Translations under genes and position numbers: made by a program
In this document: positions 25,742 to 35,092 of the stretch, in pieces
Numbering within the stretch: position 1 is the first letter of the stretch
How the letters are laid out: the number at the start of each line of letters is the position of its first letter
Assembly (NCBI GenBank): GCA_040403535.1
Contig: JBBAKL010000004.1
Span: forward strand, 1-64,000
Length of the DNA stretch: 64,000 nt
Direction: 5' to 3'
DNA from: JAHEYG01 sp040403535
Lineage (GTDB): Bacteria; Bacteroidota; Bacteroidia; B-17B0; Aurantibacillaceae
Notes under the pieces: generated by a model
What the model saw: only the letters and a program-made list of their open reading frames with translations
The model's database searches: none
What the model was told of the DNA's origin: nothing

Positions 25742-26193
25742 TGAAACTTTTAATTACAATTGTAATACCCGTAATCCTCATCTTATCAGCTTGTGAACAA
25801 AAAAATGATTTAGTTTTTGAAAAACTGGTTGGAACCTGGAAACGTGACGGTGTAGATGAATTTGAACGTTGGACAAAAAACCGGGATGGCAGTTTCACAT
25901 CAAGGATGTTTAGCGTTAATAAGTCAGACACTGTTTTTTCTGAAGTAGTTAGAATTTATCAAAGCGAAAACAATCAATTTGTGTTTGAAGTTTCTGTAAA
26001 TGGACAAAACGATGGAAAGCCGGTTTGCTTTTATTCTACATTATTAAACCCCACTCAAGTTACTTTTGAAAATAAGGAGCATGACTTTCCTAATACCATT
26101 CATTACTCTTTAAATACTACCTTAAAACTTAGTGCCTTTATTGCCGGTAAAAAAGATACCGTAAGATTTAATTTTACCCGGATCGAACAGTAA
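25741..26193 (+). CDS. DUF6265-like lipoprotein
   Basis: 150 residues. The signal peptide ends in a lipobox LSAC, so it is a lipoprotein. The mature domain contains KLVGTWKRDG near the start and FENKEHDFPNTIHYSL towards the end, a pattern I associate with DUF6265 and lipocalin-like beta-barrel proteins. The one-base TAATG overlap with the T9SS cargo gene implies translational coupling. This suggests, but does not show, a shared process. Function unknown. Confidence 0.65.
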   Translation: MKLLITIVIPVILILSACEQKNDLVFEKLVGTWKRDGVDEFERWTKNRDGSFTSRMFSVNKSDTVFSEVVRIYQSENNQFVFEVSVNGQNDGKPVCFYSTLLNPTQVTFENKEHDFPNTIHYSLNTTLKLSAFIAGKKDTVRFNFTRIEQ

Positions 26194-26275
26194 CTATATT
26201 TTATTAAGACGTTATTGTTTAAATAAACCTGATAAGGAAATCGGCTAAATTGATTTTATTATCAATTTTAATTTA

Positions 26276-28885
26276 TTGGAAAATACTGATCAAATACAAG
26301 AACCTCAGAAGCCAAGCTTGGTTTTAAAACTTATGAAAGTTTTAATCTGGTTGCTTGTCATTGTAGTTCTATTGCTTGGAAGCGCTGTAGGCTTAGTTTT
26401 TGTATATGAAGACGAAGTTAAGCAGGCGGTTATTGAAGAATTAAATAAGAGTTTAAAATCGGAAGTGAAAATTGATCCTAAAAAAATCGATTTAACTTTT
26501 ATAAAATCATTTCCTAAATGCGCTATTGATTTTAAGCAAGTGCTTATTATGGAGGCCATAGACAAGCAGGAAAGGGATACGTTGATTTTTGCCGACCAGA
26601 TTCTGTTGATGTTTAACTTAAAAGACATCTGGGATAAAAACTATACAATTAATAAAATTGATATCTCTAAAGCAACCTGCAATTTACAGGTTGACAAGAA
26701 AGGAAAACCAAATTATATATTTTGGAAAACTCCTGAAAAAACTTCAACCGATAAAGTAAACTTTAAACTAGAACAAATAGTATTAAACGAAATTGACTTG
26801 AGTTATAAGAATATTCAAAAAAAGATAAAGGTTAAAGTATATTTTACAAATTCGGATTTTTCAGGAAATTTCGGTAACGAAACTTTTACTTTGGAAACAA
26901 AGGGAAAAGCACAGCTAGATGTTTTAACAATTAATAAAAACAATTTAATTAAGAATAAAAAAATCAGATATGATTTAGGATTTCAAATTCAAAACAATAA
27001 TTACACGATCGAAAAAGCTGAGGTGGCATTAAATGAAATGTACTTTGCCCTTAACGGTAATTGTAAGATAACAGACAGTCTTGAAAATGCGGAAATAAAT
27101 TTTAACGGTACGAATCTTGACATAGCTTCTGTATTATCACTCTTGCCTGAAAAATACGCTTCACGCATAAGCGATTATTCCAGCAGTGGAGAATTTTACA
27201 GCAAAGGAAACTTAATTTATCAGTCGGGATTAGAAACATTAATTAAAGCCGAATTTGGTGTTAAGAATGCAACGGTAATCTATAAGGTAAACAATACGCA
27301 ATTAAATAATTTGACATTAAAAGGAAATTTGGATATTAACGAGGAAGGCAGCTTTTTAAATATTCAAAACGTGACGGCACAATTAGGGAAAAACTCTATC
27401 AGCGGATCATGCTTAGTGAATAATTTTTCTGACCCTTATCTTCAATTAAACACCTCGTTAAATACCGATCTCCAGGAGTTGAATTCATTTTGGCCTATTG
27501 ATACGTTAGAGTATGTGTCGGGAAGTATTCAGTTAACAGCCAATGTTAAAGGAAAAGTGAGTGAGATTAAAAAATCTGCCTTTAGCAACGATGTTATTGC
27601 AACCGGTAAAGCTGATTTGAAGGATATAAAGACAAAAATTAAAGGAAAGGAAAATGAAATTAATATTAATTCGGGCGCATTTGAATTGGCAAACCGGAGC
27701 GTGAAAGTTACCGGCTTTAAATTGCTAATTGGTAAAACAGATATAGAATTAAATGGTGAGTTGCCGGGATTTATTAATTATTTACTTGATTATAATCAGG
27801 AACTGGTTGTTAATGCGGATTTAAAAAGTAATAAAGTCGTTTTAGAAGAAGTATTGTATGGCGGAAATAACTCCGGTAATCCTAATCAAATTAACATTCC
27901 CGCAAACCTTAACTTTAAATTAATTGCTCAGATTGGCGCATTAAGTTTTTCCAAATTCGAAGCACAAAACATAGTTGGAGAAATAGTTGTTGCAGGACAA
28001 AAAATATTGGTAAATGATTTAAAGTTAAATACCATGGATGGAATTGCCCAACTGAGTGCTGTGGCAGATGCTTCCGGTCAAAATATTACAATTAGGGCAG
28101 CATCTGAATTAAATAAGATTAATATATCTAAACTATTTTACCAGTGTAATAATTTCGGGCAATCAACATTAAATGAAAAGCATCTGGCAGGATTTACAAC
28201 CGCAACATTAAGTTTTTCGGGTATTTGGGACAAACAATTAAAAGCCGATTTAGAAAGTATAACTGCCAATGGTGTTTTAACCATTGAAAAAGGCAGATTG
28301 GTTGACTTTAAACCGTTATTGAGCTTGTCAAAATATGTTGAAGTAAGTGAACTAAAAGATATTAAGTTTCAGGCGCTGCAAAGTAATTTCGAAATAAAAA
28401 AACAGATTATTTCTATTCCTAAAACAAGCATTCGGAATTCGGCAATGAATATTGAATTATGGGGAACGCACACGTTAAAAAATGATATTGACTATCACAT
28501 TAAGCTTTCGTTAAGTGAATTGTTGGCTAACAAAAAACGTGCGAATAGGCAATTAGATGATGAATTAGCCTTACAGGAAAATGATCCGGATAACAGACGC
28601 AGTGTGTTTATTGTAATGACCGGCAAAATAGACAACCCCGATATCCGTTATGACAGAAAAGGTTTAAAGCAAAAAATCAGTGAAGATCTTAAAGAAGAAA
28701 AACACACACTAAAGCAAATATTAAAGGAAGAATTTGGACTCTTTAAAAAGGACAGCGTTCTTAATAAATCTGAAAAACCTAAAGCTGAAGATAAGTTTAA
28801 AATTGACTTTGGAGATAAGAAAGAAGTTAAGTCAAATAACTTACAGCCTAAAAAGAAAACGGAGGAAGACGATGACGACTTTTAA
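26276..28885 (+). CDS. AsmA-family large membrane-anchored protein
   Basis: 869 residues from a TTG start. One N-terminal membrane segment (about 18-46) is followed by a long beta-rich periplasmic part typical of AsmA/TamB-like lipid-transfer proteins. The N-terminal AsmA signature reads VIEELNKSLKSEVKIDPKKI, and the C-terminal AsmA_2-like stretch includes GFTTATLSFSGIWDKQLKAD and ITANGVLTIEKGRLVDFKPL. The final 100 residues are highly charged and end in acidic residues. AsmA-like proteins are proposed to move phospholipids between membranes. It overlaps the convergent desaturase gene by 4 bases. Confidence 0.85.
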   Translation: MENTDQIQEPQKPSLVLKLMKVLIWLLVIVVLLLGSAVGLVFVYEDEVKQAVIEELNKSLKSEVKIDPKKIDLTFIKSFPKCAIDFKQVLIMEAIDKQERDTLIFADQILLMFNLKDIWDKNYTINKIDISKATCNLQVDKKGKPNYIFWKTPEKTSTDKVNFKLEQIVLNEIDLSYKNIQKKIKVKVYFTNSDFSGNFGNETFTLETKGKAQLDVLTINKNNLIKNKKIRYDLGFQIQNNNYTIEKAEVALNEMYFALNGNCKITDSLENAEINFNGTNLDIASVLSLLPEKYASRISDYSSSGEFYSKGNLIYQSGLETLIKAEFGVKNATVIYKVNNTQLNNLTLKGNLDINEEGSFLNIQNVTAQLGKNSISGSCLVNNFSDPYLQLNTSLNTDLQELNSFWPIDTLEYVSGSIQLTANVKGKVSEIKKSAFSNDVIATGKADLKDIKTKIKGKENEININSGAFELANRSVKVTGFKLLIGKTDIELNGELPGFINYLLDYNQELVVNADLKSNKVVLEEVLYGGNNSGNPNQINIPANLNFKLIAQIGALSFSKFEAQNIVGEIVVAGQKILVNDLKLNTMDGIAQLSAVADASGQNITIRAASELNKINISKLFYQCNNFGQSTLNEKHLAGFTTATLSFSGIWDKQLKADLESITANGVLTIEKGRLVDFKPLLSLSKYVEVSELKDIKFQALQSNFEIKKQIISIPKTSIRNSAMNIELWGTHTLKNDIDYHIKLSLSELLANKKRANRQLDDELALQENDPDNRRSVFIVMTGKIDNPDIRYDRKGLKQKISEDLKEEKHTLKQILKEEFGLFKKDSVLNKSEKPKAEDKFKIDFGDKKEVKSNNLQPKKKTEEDDDDF

Positions 28886-29985
28886 GCCGCCATCTTTTTA
28901 TGTCTGCCAAGATCGTAAAGCATTTTAGCATGAGAGCTTAATGCGTCAAGAAATGTCTTTTTACTGTGATAAGGTAAATTAAATTCTTTCGCTGTTTCCT
29001 CTACAATAGGTGCAATTTTTTTGTAATGTACATGACAAATGGTTGGGAACAAATGGTGCTCTACCTGAAAATTTAATCCGCCAACAAACCAAGACAATAA
29101 CCAGGCTTTAGGAGCAAAATTGGCTGTTGTTTTTAATTGGTGAGAAGCCCAATCATCCGCAATTTGGTGTGATTGTCCGTCAGGTGTAGGAAAATCGGTT
29201 TCTTCAATTACGTGAGCAGGTTGGAAAATTAAAGCCAACATTAAACCGCAAGTAAAATGCATAATTCCGAAACCTAATAAAATTTTCCACCATACAAGGT
29301 CAACCGTTAACATCGGAATACCAATAGTGAAGCCCCAATAAAACAGTTTATACATAAACAAACGGAAATATTCTTTTTTATAATCTCTGTTGTGGGTTTT
29401 TAATAGACCCATTTTATGATAACGTGTAAGTTGATTGAAATCTTTTGTTGTTGACCACATCAATGTCATTAAACCATAGAAAAACCACGCATAAATAAAT
29501 TGAAAGCGATGAATTTTTTTGTATTCTGCGTGAGGAGAGAAACGTAAAAAGCCCAATGGAGCAATATCTTCATCATGCCCTTCAATATTTGTAAACGTAT
29601 GATGCAGGATGTTGTGTTGTAATCGCCAATTTAAAGCGCTTCCGCCAATAAGTCCCATACTCATTGCCATGAAGTCGTTAACTTTTTGATTCTTGGAATA
29701 AGTGCCATGTACAGCATCGTGCATAATAGCCAATCCAATACCGCTCATTCCAAAGCCCATTAAAATGCAAAGTGCAATTTGAGCGTAACCATTGGAAGAA
29801 AAGTTAGTTACCAATAAAAAATAAGGTGTAAGATAAAGTGAAAGCATTATTATGCTTTTAATTATCATACGGTAATCAGCATAACGTGAGATGTTGTTTT
29901 GTTTGAAGTATTCGTCGACTCTCTTTTTTACAGTCATATAAAACTGTCGGTTGCTGTTGTTGAATCGAATTGTTTCGGTGTTCAT
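28882..29985 (-). CDS. Membrane fatty acid desaturase, front-end-like
   Basis: 367 residues with four or more membrane segments and the three histidine boxes of di-iron desaturases: HDAVH (89-93), HNILHH (122-127) and QVEHH (305-309). Glutamine at the start of the third box is typical of front-end (delta-5/delta-6) and sphingolipid-type desaturases. There is no N-terminal cytochrome b5 domain, so electrons must come from a separate carrier. The likely role is desaturating membrane acyl chains for fluidity in the cold; regiospecificity cannot be read. Its 3' end overlaps the AsmA-like gene by 4 bases. Confidence 0.9.
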   Translation of the reverse strand: MNTETIRFNNSNRQFYMTVKKRVDEYFKQNNISRYADYRMIIKSIIMLSLYLTPYFLLVTNFSSNGYAQIALCILMGFGMSGIGLAIMHDAVHGTYSKNQKVNDFMAMSMGLIGGSALNWRLQHNILHHTFTNIEGHDEDIAPLGFLRFSPHAEYKKIHRFQFIYAWFFYGLMTLMWSTTKDFNQLTRYHKMGLLKTHNRDYKKEYFRLFMYKLFYWGFTIGIPMLTVDLVWWKILLGFGIMHFTCGLMLALIFQPAHVIEETDFPTPDGQSHQIADDWASHQLKTTANFAPKAWLLSWFVGGLNFQVEHHLFPTICHVHYKKIAPIVEETAKEFNLPYHSKKTFLDALSSHAKMLYDLGRHKKMAA

Positions 29986-30008
29986 TAAAGATCAATTAGT
30001 AATTTATG

Positions 30009-30016
30009 CAAAGATA
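30009..30016 (-). promoter_or_regulatory. Candidate -7 box for the desaturase
   Basis: Read on the minus strand this is TATCTTTG, a perfect TAnnTTTG match 23 bases before the desaturase ATG. No TTTG was found at -33 spacing. Confidence 0.4.
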
Positions 30017-30116
30017 TACTGAAAATGAGTAAATGGTGCTTTGCGTTAAGCATTTAAATAACAAACTAAGTTAAATACTTGTTTAGATTTGTTTAGGTAA
30101 TTGGAAATCAGATAAG

Positions 30117-30590
30117 TTAAACATGATGATATTTCTCACCTTTACTGATCGAATAAGCTCTGTAGAGTTGTTCTGTAAAAAATAAGCGAACCATCTGATG
30201 TGAAAAGGTCATTGGCGATAAGGAGAGTTTAAAGTTTGCTCTTTCATAAATGTTGGAATCAAAGCCATAAGGTCCGCCAATCAAAAAAACCAGGTTTTTA
30301 ACATTTTCGAGCGTTTTTTTCTCTAAAAAACGACTGAAATCAACGGAATTTAACAATTTTCCGGCCTCATCCAAAAGCACAAGATAGTCGTTATCCTTTA
30401 AAAATTTCTGAATTAATTTAGATTCTTCCTTTTTTTGTTCAGACTCGGGCCTCATTCTAACCGCTTTTGGCACATTTATTGTGGTTAATTCAAACGTCGT
30501 GTAATTTTTTAAGCGCTTAAGGTAGATATCAATCCCTTCGTTTAAATAGTTCTCGGTTGTTTTATCAATTTGAATTAAAGTAACTTTCAT
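30117..30590 (-). CDS. rlmH: 23S rRNA (pseudouridine-1915-N3)-methyltransferase RlmH
   Basis: 157 residues, the exact size class of RlmH (SPOUT superfamily). The SAM-binding trefoil knot is visible as LVFLIGGPYGF, followed by KLSLSPMTFSHQMVRLFFTE and the C-terminal KGEKYHHV. It methylates the pseudouridine at 23S position 1915 (E. coli numbering) in assembled 70S ribosomes. It is divergent from DUF4783-nadC across 46 bases, a neighbourhood I have seen in other Bacteroidota. Confidence 0.95.
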   Translation of the reverse strand: MKVTLIQIDKTTENYLNEGIDIYLKRLKNYTTFELTTINVPKAVRMRPESEQKKEESKLIQKFLKDNDYLVLLDEAGKLLNSVDFSRFLEKKTLENVKNLVFLIGGPYGFDSNIYERANFKLSLSPMTFSHQMVRLFFTEQLYRAYSISKGEKYHHV

Positions 30591-30636
30591 TTGAATTAAG
30601 CGTATAAAATAAGAATTAGTAAATTTAGCACCTTAA

Positions 30637-31008
30637 ATGAAATTAATCGCAACAATAGCCCTTTTTATTTTTTCCTTCTTCAGTGTGTTTGATGTTTCAG
30701 ACGATGTTGTTGCAGCGCTTAAACAAGGTAAGTCATCGGAGCTTGTGAAATTTTTTGACGAAAAGCTTTCCGTAAAAATTCTCAATCAGGAGGATTTGTT
30801 GAGTAAAACACAAGCTGAAGCCAATATCAAATTTTTCTTTGAAAAGCATACAGTAAAAAATTTCATATTATCTCATTCCAATTCCGTTAATAATAACGTT
30901 CAGTTTCTTACTGGCGTACTCGAAACAAACTCCGGTAAATACCGCGTATCAATTTTACTTCGCCGCAACTTAATTTCCCAATTCCGGATAGAAAACGATA
31001 ATGAGTAG
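30637..31008 (+). CDS. DUF4783-family exported protein
   Basis: 123 residues. A signal peptide (about 1-20) precedes a small alpha/beta domain of the NTF2-like kind: DDVVAALKQGKSSELVKFFD near the N-terminus, then ANIKFFFEKH and SGKYRVSILLRRN. The pattern matches DUF4783, a Bacteroidota family often upstream of nadC. It overlaps nadC by 8 bases, so translation is coupled. No function has been established that I know of. Confidence 0.8.
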   Translation: MKLIATIALFIFSFFSVFDVSDDVVAALKQGKSSELVKFFDEKLSVKILNQEDLLSKTQAEANIKFFFEKHTVKNFILSHSNSVNNNVQFLTGVLETNSGKYRVSILLRRNLISQFRIENDNE

Positions 31009-31870
31009 TTTTGTAAAAAAGCATCAAAAGCATTTTAATTTAAATCAATTTATTAAATCCTGCATCTTAGAAGATGTTGGTGATGGTGATCATACCTCAT
31101 TAGCAACAATTCCGAAAACTAATAAGGGTAAAATGCAACTATTAGTTAAAGAAGATGGTATTCTTGCAGGTGTAGAAGCGGCAGTATTAATCTTTAAACA
31201 AATTGATAAAGGAATTAAAGTTAAAGTGTTGCTTAATGATGGCTCTATTGTTAAAAAAGGAGATGTTGCATTCTATGTTGAAGGTAAGACACAAAGTTTA
31301 CTAACTGCAGAGCGTTTAGTTTTAAATGTGATGCAACGTATGAGTGGCATTGCTACCAAAACTGCGCACCTTCAAAGGTTATGTTCAGAAACAAAAGCAA
31401 AAGTAATCGACACCCGTAAAACAACCCCTGGCTTTCGTTTCTTTGAAAAATGGGCAGTTGTAATAGGCGGTGGCGCTAATCACCGTTACGGATTGTATGA
31501 TATGATTTTGATTAAAGATAATCATGTTGACTTTGCAGGCGGAATTATTGAAGCAATTAATGCGGCCAATTCGTATCTGAAATCAAAACGTAAAAAATTA
31601 GCCATCGAAATTGAAACGCGTTCAATTGATGATGTGAAAAAAGTGCTACAACACGGAGGGATACAAAGAATAATGCTGGACAATTACACTCCTTCGCTTA
31701 CAAAAAAAGCCGTTAAATTAATTGATGGTCGATATGAAATAGAGTCGTCTGGAGGTATTACTGAAAAAAACATCGCATCATATGCCAAATGCGGTGTAGA
31801 CTTTATATCCATCGGCGCATTGACACACCACATCAAAAGTTTAGATTTAAGTTTGAAAGCACTTAAATAA
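31001..31870 (+). CDS. nadC: Nicotinate-nucleotide pyrophosphorylase (quinolinate phosphoribosyltransferase)
   Basis: 289 residues, normal for NadC. It converts quinolinate and PRPP to nicotinate mononucleotide, CO2 and pyrophosphate in de novo NAD synthesis. Visible motifs are EDVGDGDHTSLATIP at the N-terminus, ERLVLNVMQRMSGIAT, the PRPP-site DTRKTTPGFR, GGGANHRYGLYDMILIKDNH, and the C-terminal barrel IESSGGITEKNI then GVDFISIGALTH. Quinolinate-forming nadA and nadB are not in the window. The 8-base overlap with the DUF4783 gene marks a two-gene operon. Confidence 0.96.
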   Translation: MSSFVKKHQKHFNLNQFIKSCILEDVGDGDHTSLATIPKTNKGKMQLLVKEDGILAGVEAAVLIFKQIDKGIKVKVLLNDGSIVKKGDVAFYVEGKTQSLLTAERLVLNVMQRMSGIATKTAHLQRLCSETKAKVIDTRKTTPGFRFFEKWAVVIGGGANHRYGLYDMILIKDNHVDFAGGIIEAINAANSYLKSKRKKLAIEIETRSIDDVKKVLQHGGIQRIMLDNYTPSLTKKAVKLIDGRYEIESSGGITEKNIASYAKCGVDFISIGALTHHIKSLDLSLKALK

Positions 31871-31882
31871 CTTCTATCTTTA
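31852..31882 (+). promoter_or_regulatory. Candidate promoter of the M1 peptidase gene
   Basis: TTTG (31852-31855), 19 bases, then TATCTTTA (31875-31882), one mismatch from TAnnTTTG. The -33 element lies in the end of nadC. The predicted leader is about 10 bases. Confidence 0.45.
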
Positions 31883-31898
31883 TTCATTATAATTTATT

Positions 31899-34800
31899 AT
31901 GAGGTTAGTTGTTTTAGCTTTGCTATTACCTTTTTATGTTTTAGCTCAAACTGAATATATTGATTACCGTTCAGTAACCAATCCTTTATATTGGAAAAAC
32001 CGTAAGCCTTTCGCCGGTTATTGGCAACAAGATGTTCATTATAACATTAAAGCTGAAATTAATGACAGCTCGGATATAGTTACAGGTCACCAGGAGTTAA
32101 CTTACTGGAACAATTCACCAAATGATTTAAGCTTTGTTTATTTTCACTTGTACAATAACGCTCAATGCAAGGATTCTTATTTATCCGATCTTTATAAAAA
32201 CAACGATTATCATCTTAAATATGGTAATTATCGTGATAAAAATTTAGGAACAACTGTAGATAAGATAACTTTAAACGGTAAAGAATTAAAAACAGAATTG
32301 GATAATACCATTCTTAAAGTTTATTTACCTAAACCAATACCTTCCGGCGAATCGGTAACCTTCGAAATTGATTTTAAAACTTATTTCGATAAGGAAGTTA
32401 TTCGTAACCGAATGAAAATGTATAATGCGTTCGGAAACAAACATTACGATCTAGTGCACTGGTATCCTCGGATTTCTGTTTTCGACAGGAAAATGAACTG
32501 GGACACTGATCAGCATATGGATCATGAATTTTACGGAGATTACGGTACTTTTTACGTTGAATTGACTCTGCCAAATCAATATGTAGTTGATGGAACGGGA
32601 ACCATGAATAACGAAAAGGAAATGTTGCCGGATACTTTACGTTCTAAATTAGACATCAGTAATTTTCTTAATAAACCATGGAACTCAGCACCAAGTACTA
32701 TTATTAAAAAGAATGGAACAAAAAAAACATGGAAGTTTAGCGCTACAAATGTGCATGATGTGGCATTTACCGCGGACCCAACTTATCGTATAGGAGAAAC
32801 AGTATCGGAGGGCGTAAGATGTATTGCATTAGTGCAGGAGCCACACGCTGCAGGATGGAGAAACGCTACACAATACATGGCAAAAATCGTGGAAGTAAAT
32901 AATTACAATATTGGTAAATACTATTATCCTAAAATGATTTGTGCTGATGCAAACGATGGAATGGAATATCCAATGATAACTCTAAACGGTGGATTCGATC
33001 CGGGTTATCGTACTTTGTTCATTCACGAAATGACACATAACTGGTTTTTTGGAATTGTAGGCAGTAATGAAACGTATCGCGCTTTTCTTGACGAAGGATT
33101 TACGCAATTTTATACCGCCGACAGTTATCAATTTATTGACGGTCCATTGGTAAAATCACCACCACTTAAAAGTAATTACGCACAAAAATTTACTAATCCT
33201 GTTAGAGTAATTGATGAACAGATTTATAATGGCTATTACGGATCAGTGGTTACTCGCGGAGAGGAAGTTGCATTAAATACCCATAGCGATGATTTTAATG
33301 GCGGAATAAGACAAGGAGGCGGTTATAGTAGTGTTTATTTTAAAACCGCTACCATGCTTAAGAATCTGGAATATGTTTTAGGCCGCGCTTTTTTTGATAA
33401 GGCTATACAGCATTATTACAATCAATGGAAATTTTGCCATCCTTATCCTGAAGATTTTCGCAATTCGGTAATTCAATATACCGGAATTGATCTGAATTGG
33501 TTTTTTGATCAATGGCTGGAAACATCCAAGACTATTGATTATAAAATCGGACGCGTAAAGAAAAAAGGCAAAGGTGTTTACCAATTAACTTTTAAACGAA
33601 AAGGCAGTATGCAAATGCCGGTTGATTTTACAGTAATTGATAAAAACGATTCTGCACATCATTATTATATTCCAAATAATTGGTTCGAAAAACCAACACG
33701 TGCTAATACATTGCCACGCTGGATAGGCTGGGGACCAAAATTAAAACCTACATATACAACTACTGTACATATTGGAAGTAAAATTAAAAATGTAATTATC
33801 GATCCAAGTTATCGTTTGGCAGACGTGGATATGATTAACAACGTAAAACGAAACAAAATTGACATAAAATACGATTCAAAAATTTATAACCCACCTAACT
33901 GGAAACAATACGATATGCGTGTCAGACAAGCCTTGTGGTATAATGGTTATGACGGTGTAAAAGTTGGTGCACACCTAAATGGAAATTATTTAAATATAAA
34001 ACACGTTTTTGATTTAACGGCTTGGTTTAGTACAGGTTTGGGTCAGTTAGCTTTTGATACTACTGTAAGTACAAACAGCTATAATCCTATTTCAATTTTA
34101 TTTAATTATAAAACTAGCCTCAATCGTTATCTGAAAAAATCTAATTTTTATTTGCAACTCAGGTCAATCGACGGATTAGATGGCGGGACAATTGGTCTGG
34201 AAAAGAAAAGCAATAATGATAAAACACGTTTCTATACGCATTACAAGGCCATGTTGCGTGATCTTCCACAGGATATGATTTATGTGTTAAACAAAAACGA
34301 GTGGGGATACCAAAAGTTTAACAGTACAATGCATTTCGGGATGGAACACAATTACCGTTATCACCGAGGTGTTGGAAACATTTTAGTTAACCTTTTTGCC
34401 TCTGCTTTTACAAAAGATTATGATTATTCCGGTATCCGATTAACTGTTATTAACCGTAACGATTTAGGTAAAATAAACATCAATACGCGATTATTTGTTC
34501 AGGCAGGATTTGGAAACAATATTCCTTCAGAGTCTGCATTATATGTAGCCGGTGCTAATAATGAGGAATTAATGGATAACAAATACACACGATCTTTAGG
34601 TGTTTTTCCTGCTGAATGGGCAGGATACGGAAATAATACCAATCATTTTACTGCCGGCGGCGGCTTGAATTTGAGAGGGTATTCCGGCTATTTATTGGCG
34701 GATAAAGGACCTGATGGTTTAATTCGCTATAATTACAAAGGTATTTCCGGTGCCGCATTTAATACTGAAATCGAATTTGGTGAATTATTTAGTTTTATGA

Positions 34801-35081
34801 ATTTTAAATTTTTAAAAAACAGTATTAAGTTACAACCATATTTATTTGGAGATGCGGGTTTAATAAATACCAACTACACATTTGAGGCTAATAAAATGAG
34901 TGAGTTAATGTACGATGCAGGTTTAGGAACAACCTTTAGTATTTTACGATGGGGACCGCTATATGGCGTTGCTCCTTTAACTATTCGATTTGATATGCCA
35001 CTATTTATAAGTCGTTTACCTTATAATGAAAAAGATTATTTCCAATTCCGTTGGATGATAGGAATTAACAAGGCATTTTAA
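31899..35081 (+). CDS. M1-family metallopeptidase with C-terminal outer-membrane barrel
   Basis: 1060 residues. A signal peptide (about 1-16) precedes an M1 aminopeptidase-like domain (about 20-570) with the zinc site HEMTH (H376, H380) and the third ligand E399 in FLDEGF, the HExxH-x18-E spacing. The M1 exopeptidase signature is visible as DGMEYPMITLNGG. A linker domain follows (about 570-660). The last 390 residues are rich in alternating strands and contain GGGLNLRGYSGY, then FGDAGLI, and end in an aromatic strand with terminal Phe; these resemble Omp85/surface-antigen barrels. If right, the peptidase is tethered to its own outer-membrane barrel. Catalytic part sure, barrel inferred. Confidence 0.85.
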   Translation: MRLVVLALLLPFYVLAQTEYIDYRSVTNPLYWKNRKPFAGYWQQDVHYNIKAEINDSSDIVTGHQELTYWNNSPNDLSFVYFHLYNNAQCKDSYLSDLYKNNDYHLKYGNYRDKNLGTTVDKITLNGKELKTELDNTILKVYLPKPIPSGESVTFEIDFKTYFDKEVIRNRMKMYNAFGNKHYDLVHWYPRISVFDRKMNWDTDQHMDHEFYGDYGTFYVELTLPNQYVVDGTGTMNNEKEMLPDTLRSKLDISNFLNKPWNSAPSTIIKKNGTKKTWKFSATNVHDVAFTADPTYRIGETVSEGVRCIALVQEPHAAGWRNATQYMAKIVEVNNYNIGKYYYPKMICADANDGMEYPMITLNGGFDPGYRTLFIHEMTHNWFFGIVGSNETYRAFLDEGFTQFYTADSYQFIDGPLVKSPPLKSNYAQKFTNPVRVIDEQIYNGYYGSVVTRGEEVALNTHSDDFNGGIRQGGGYSSVYFKTATMLKNLEYVLGRAFFDKAIQHYYNQWKFCHPYPEDFRNSVIQYTGIDLNWFFDQWLETSKTIDYKIGRVKKKGKGVYQLTFKRKGSMQMPVDFTVIDKNDSAHHYYIPNNWFEKPTRANTLPRWIGWGPKLKPTYTTTVHIGSKIKNVIIDPSYRLADVDMINNVKRNKIDIKYDSKIYNPPNWKQYDMRVRQALWYNGYDGVKVGAHLNGNYLNIKHVFDLTAWFSTGLGQLAFDTTVSTNSYNPISILFNYKTSLNRYLKKSNFYLQLRSIDGLDGGTIGLEKKSNNDKTRFYTHYKAMLRDLPQDMIYVLNKNEWGYQKFNSTMHFGMEHNYRYHRGVGNILVNLFASAFTKDYDYSGIRLTVINRNDLGKININTRLFVQAGFGNNIPSESALYVAGANNEELMDNKYTRSLGVFPAEWAGYGNNTNHFTAGGGLNLRGYSGYLLADKGPDGLIRYNYKGISGAAFNTEIEFGELFSFMNFKFLKNSIKLQPYLFGDAGLINTNYTFEANKMSELMYDAGLGTTFSILRWGPLYGVAPLTIRFDMPLFISRLPYNEKDYFQFRWMIGINKAF

Positions 35082-35092
35082 AAAAAAATGCT

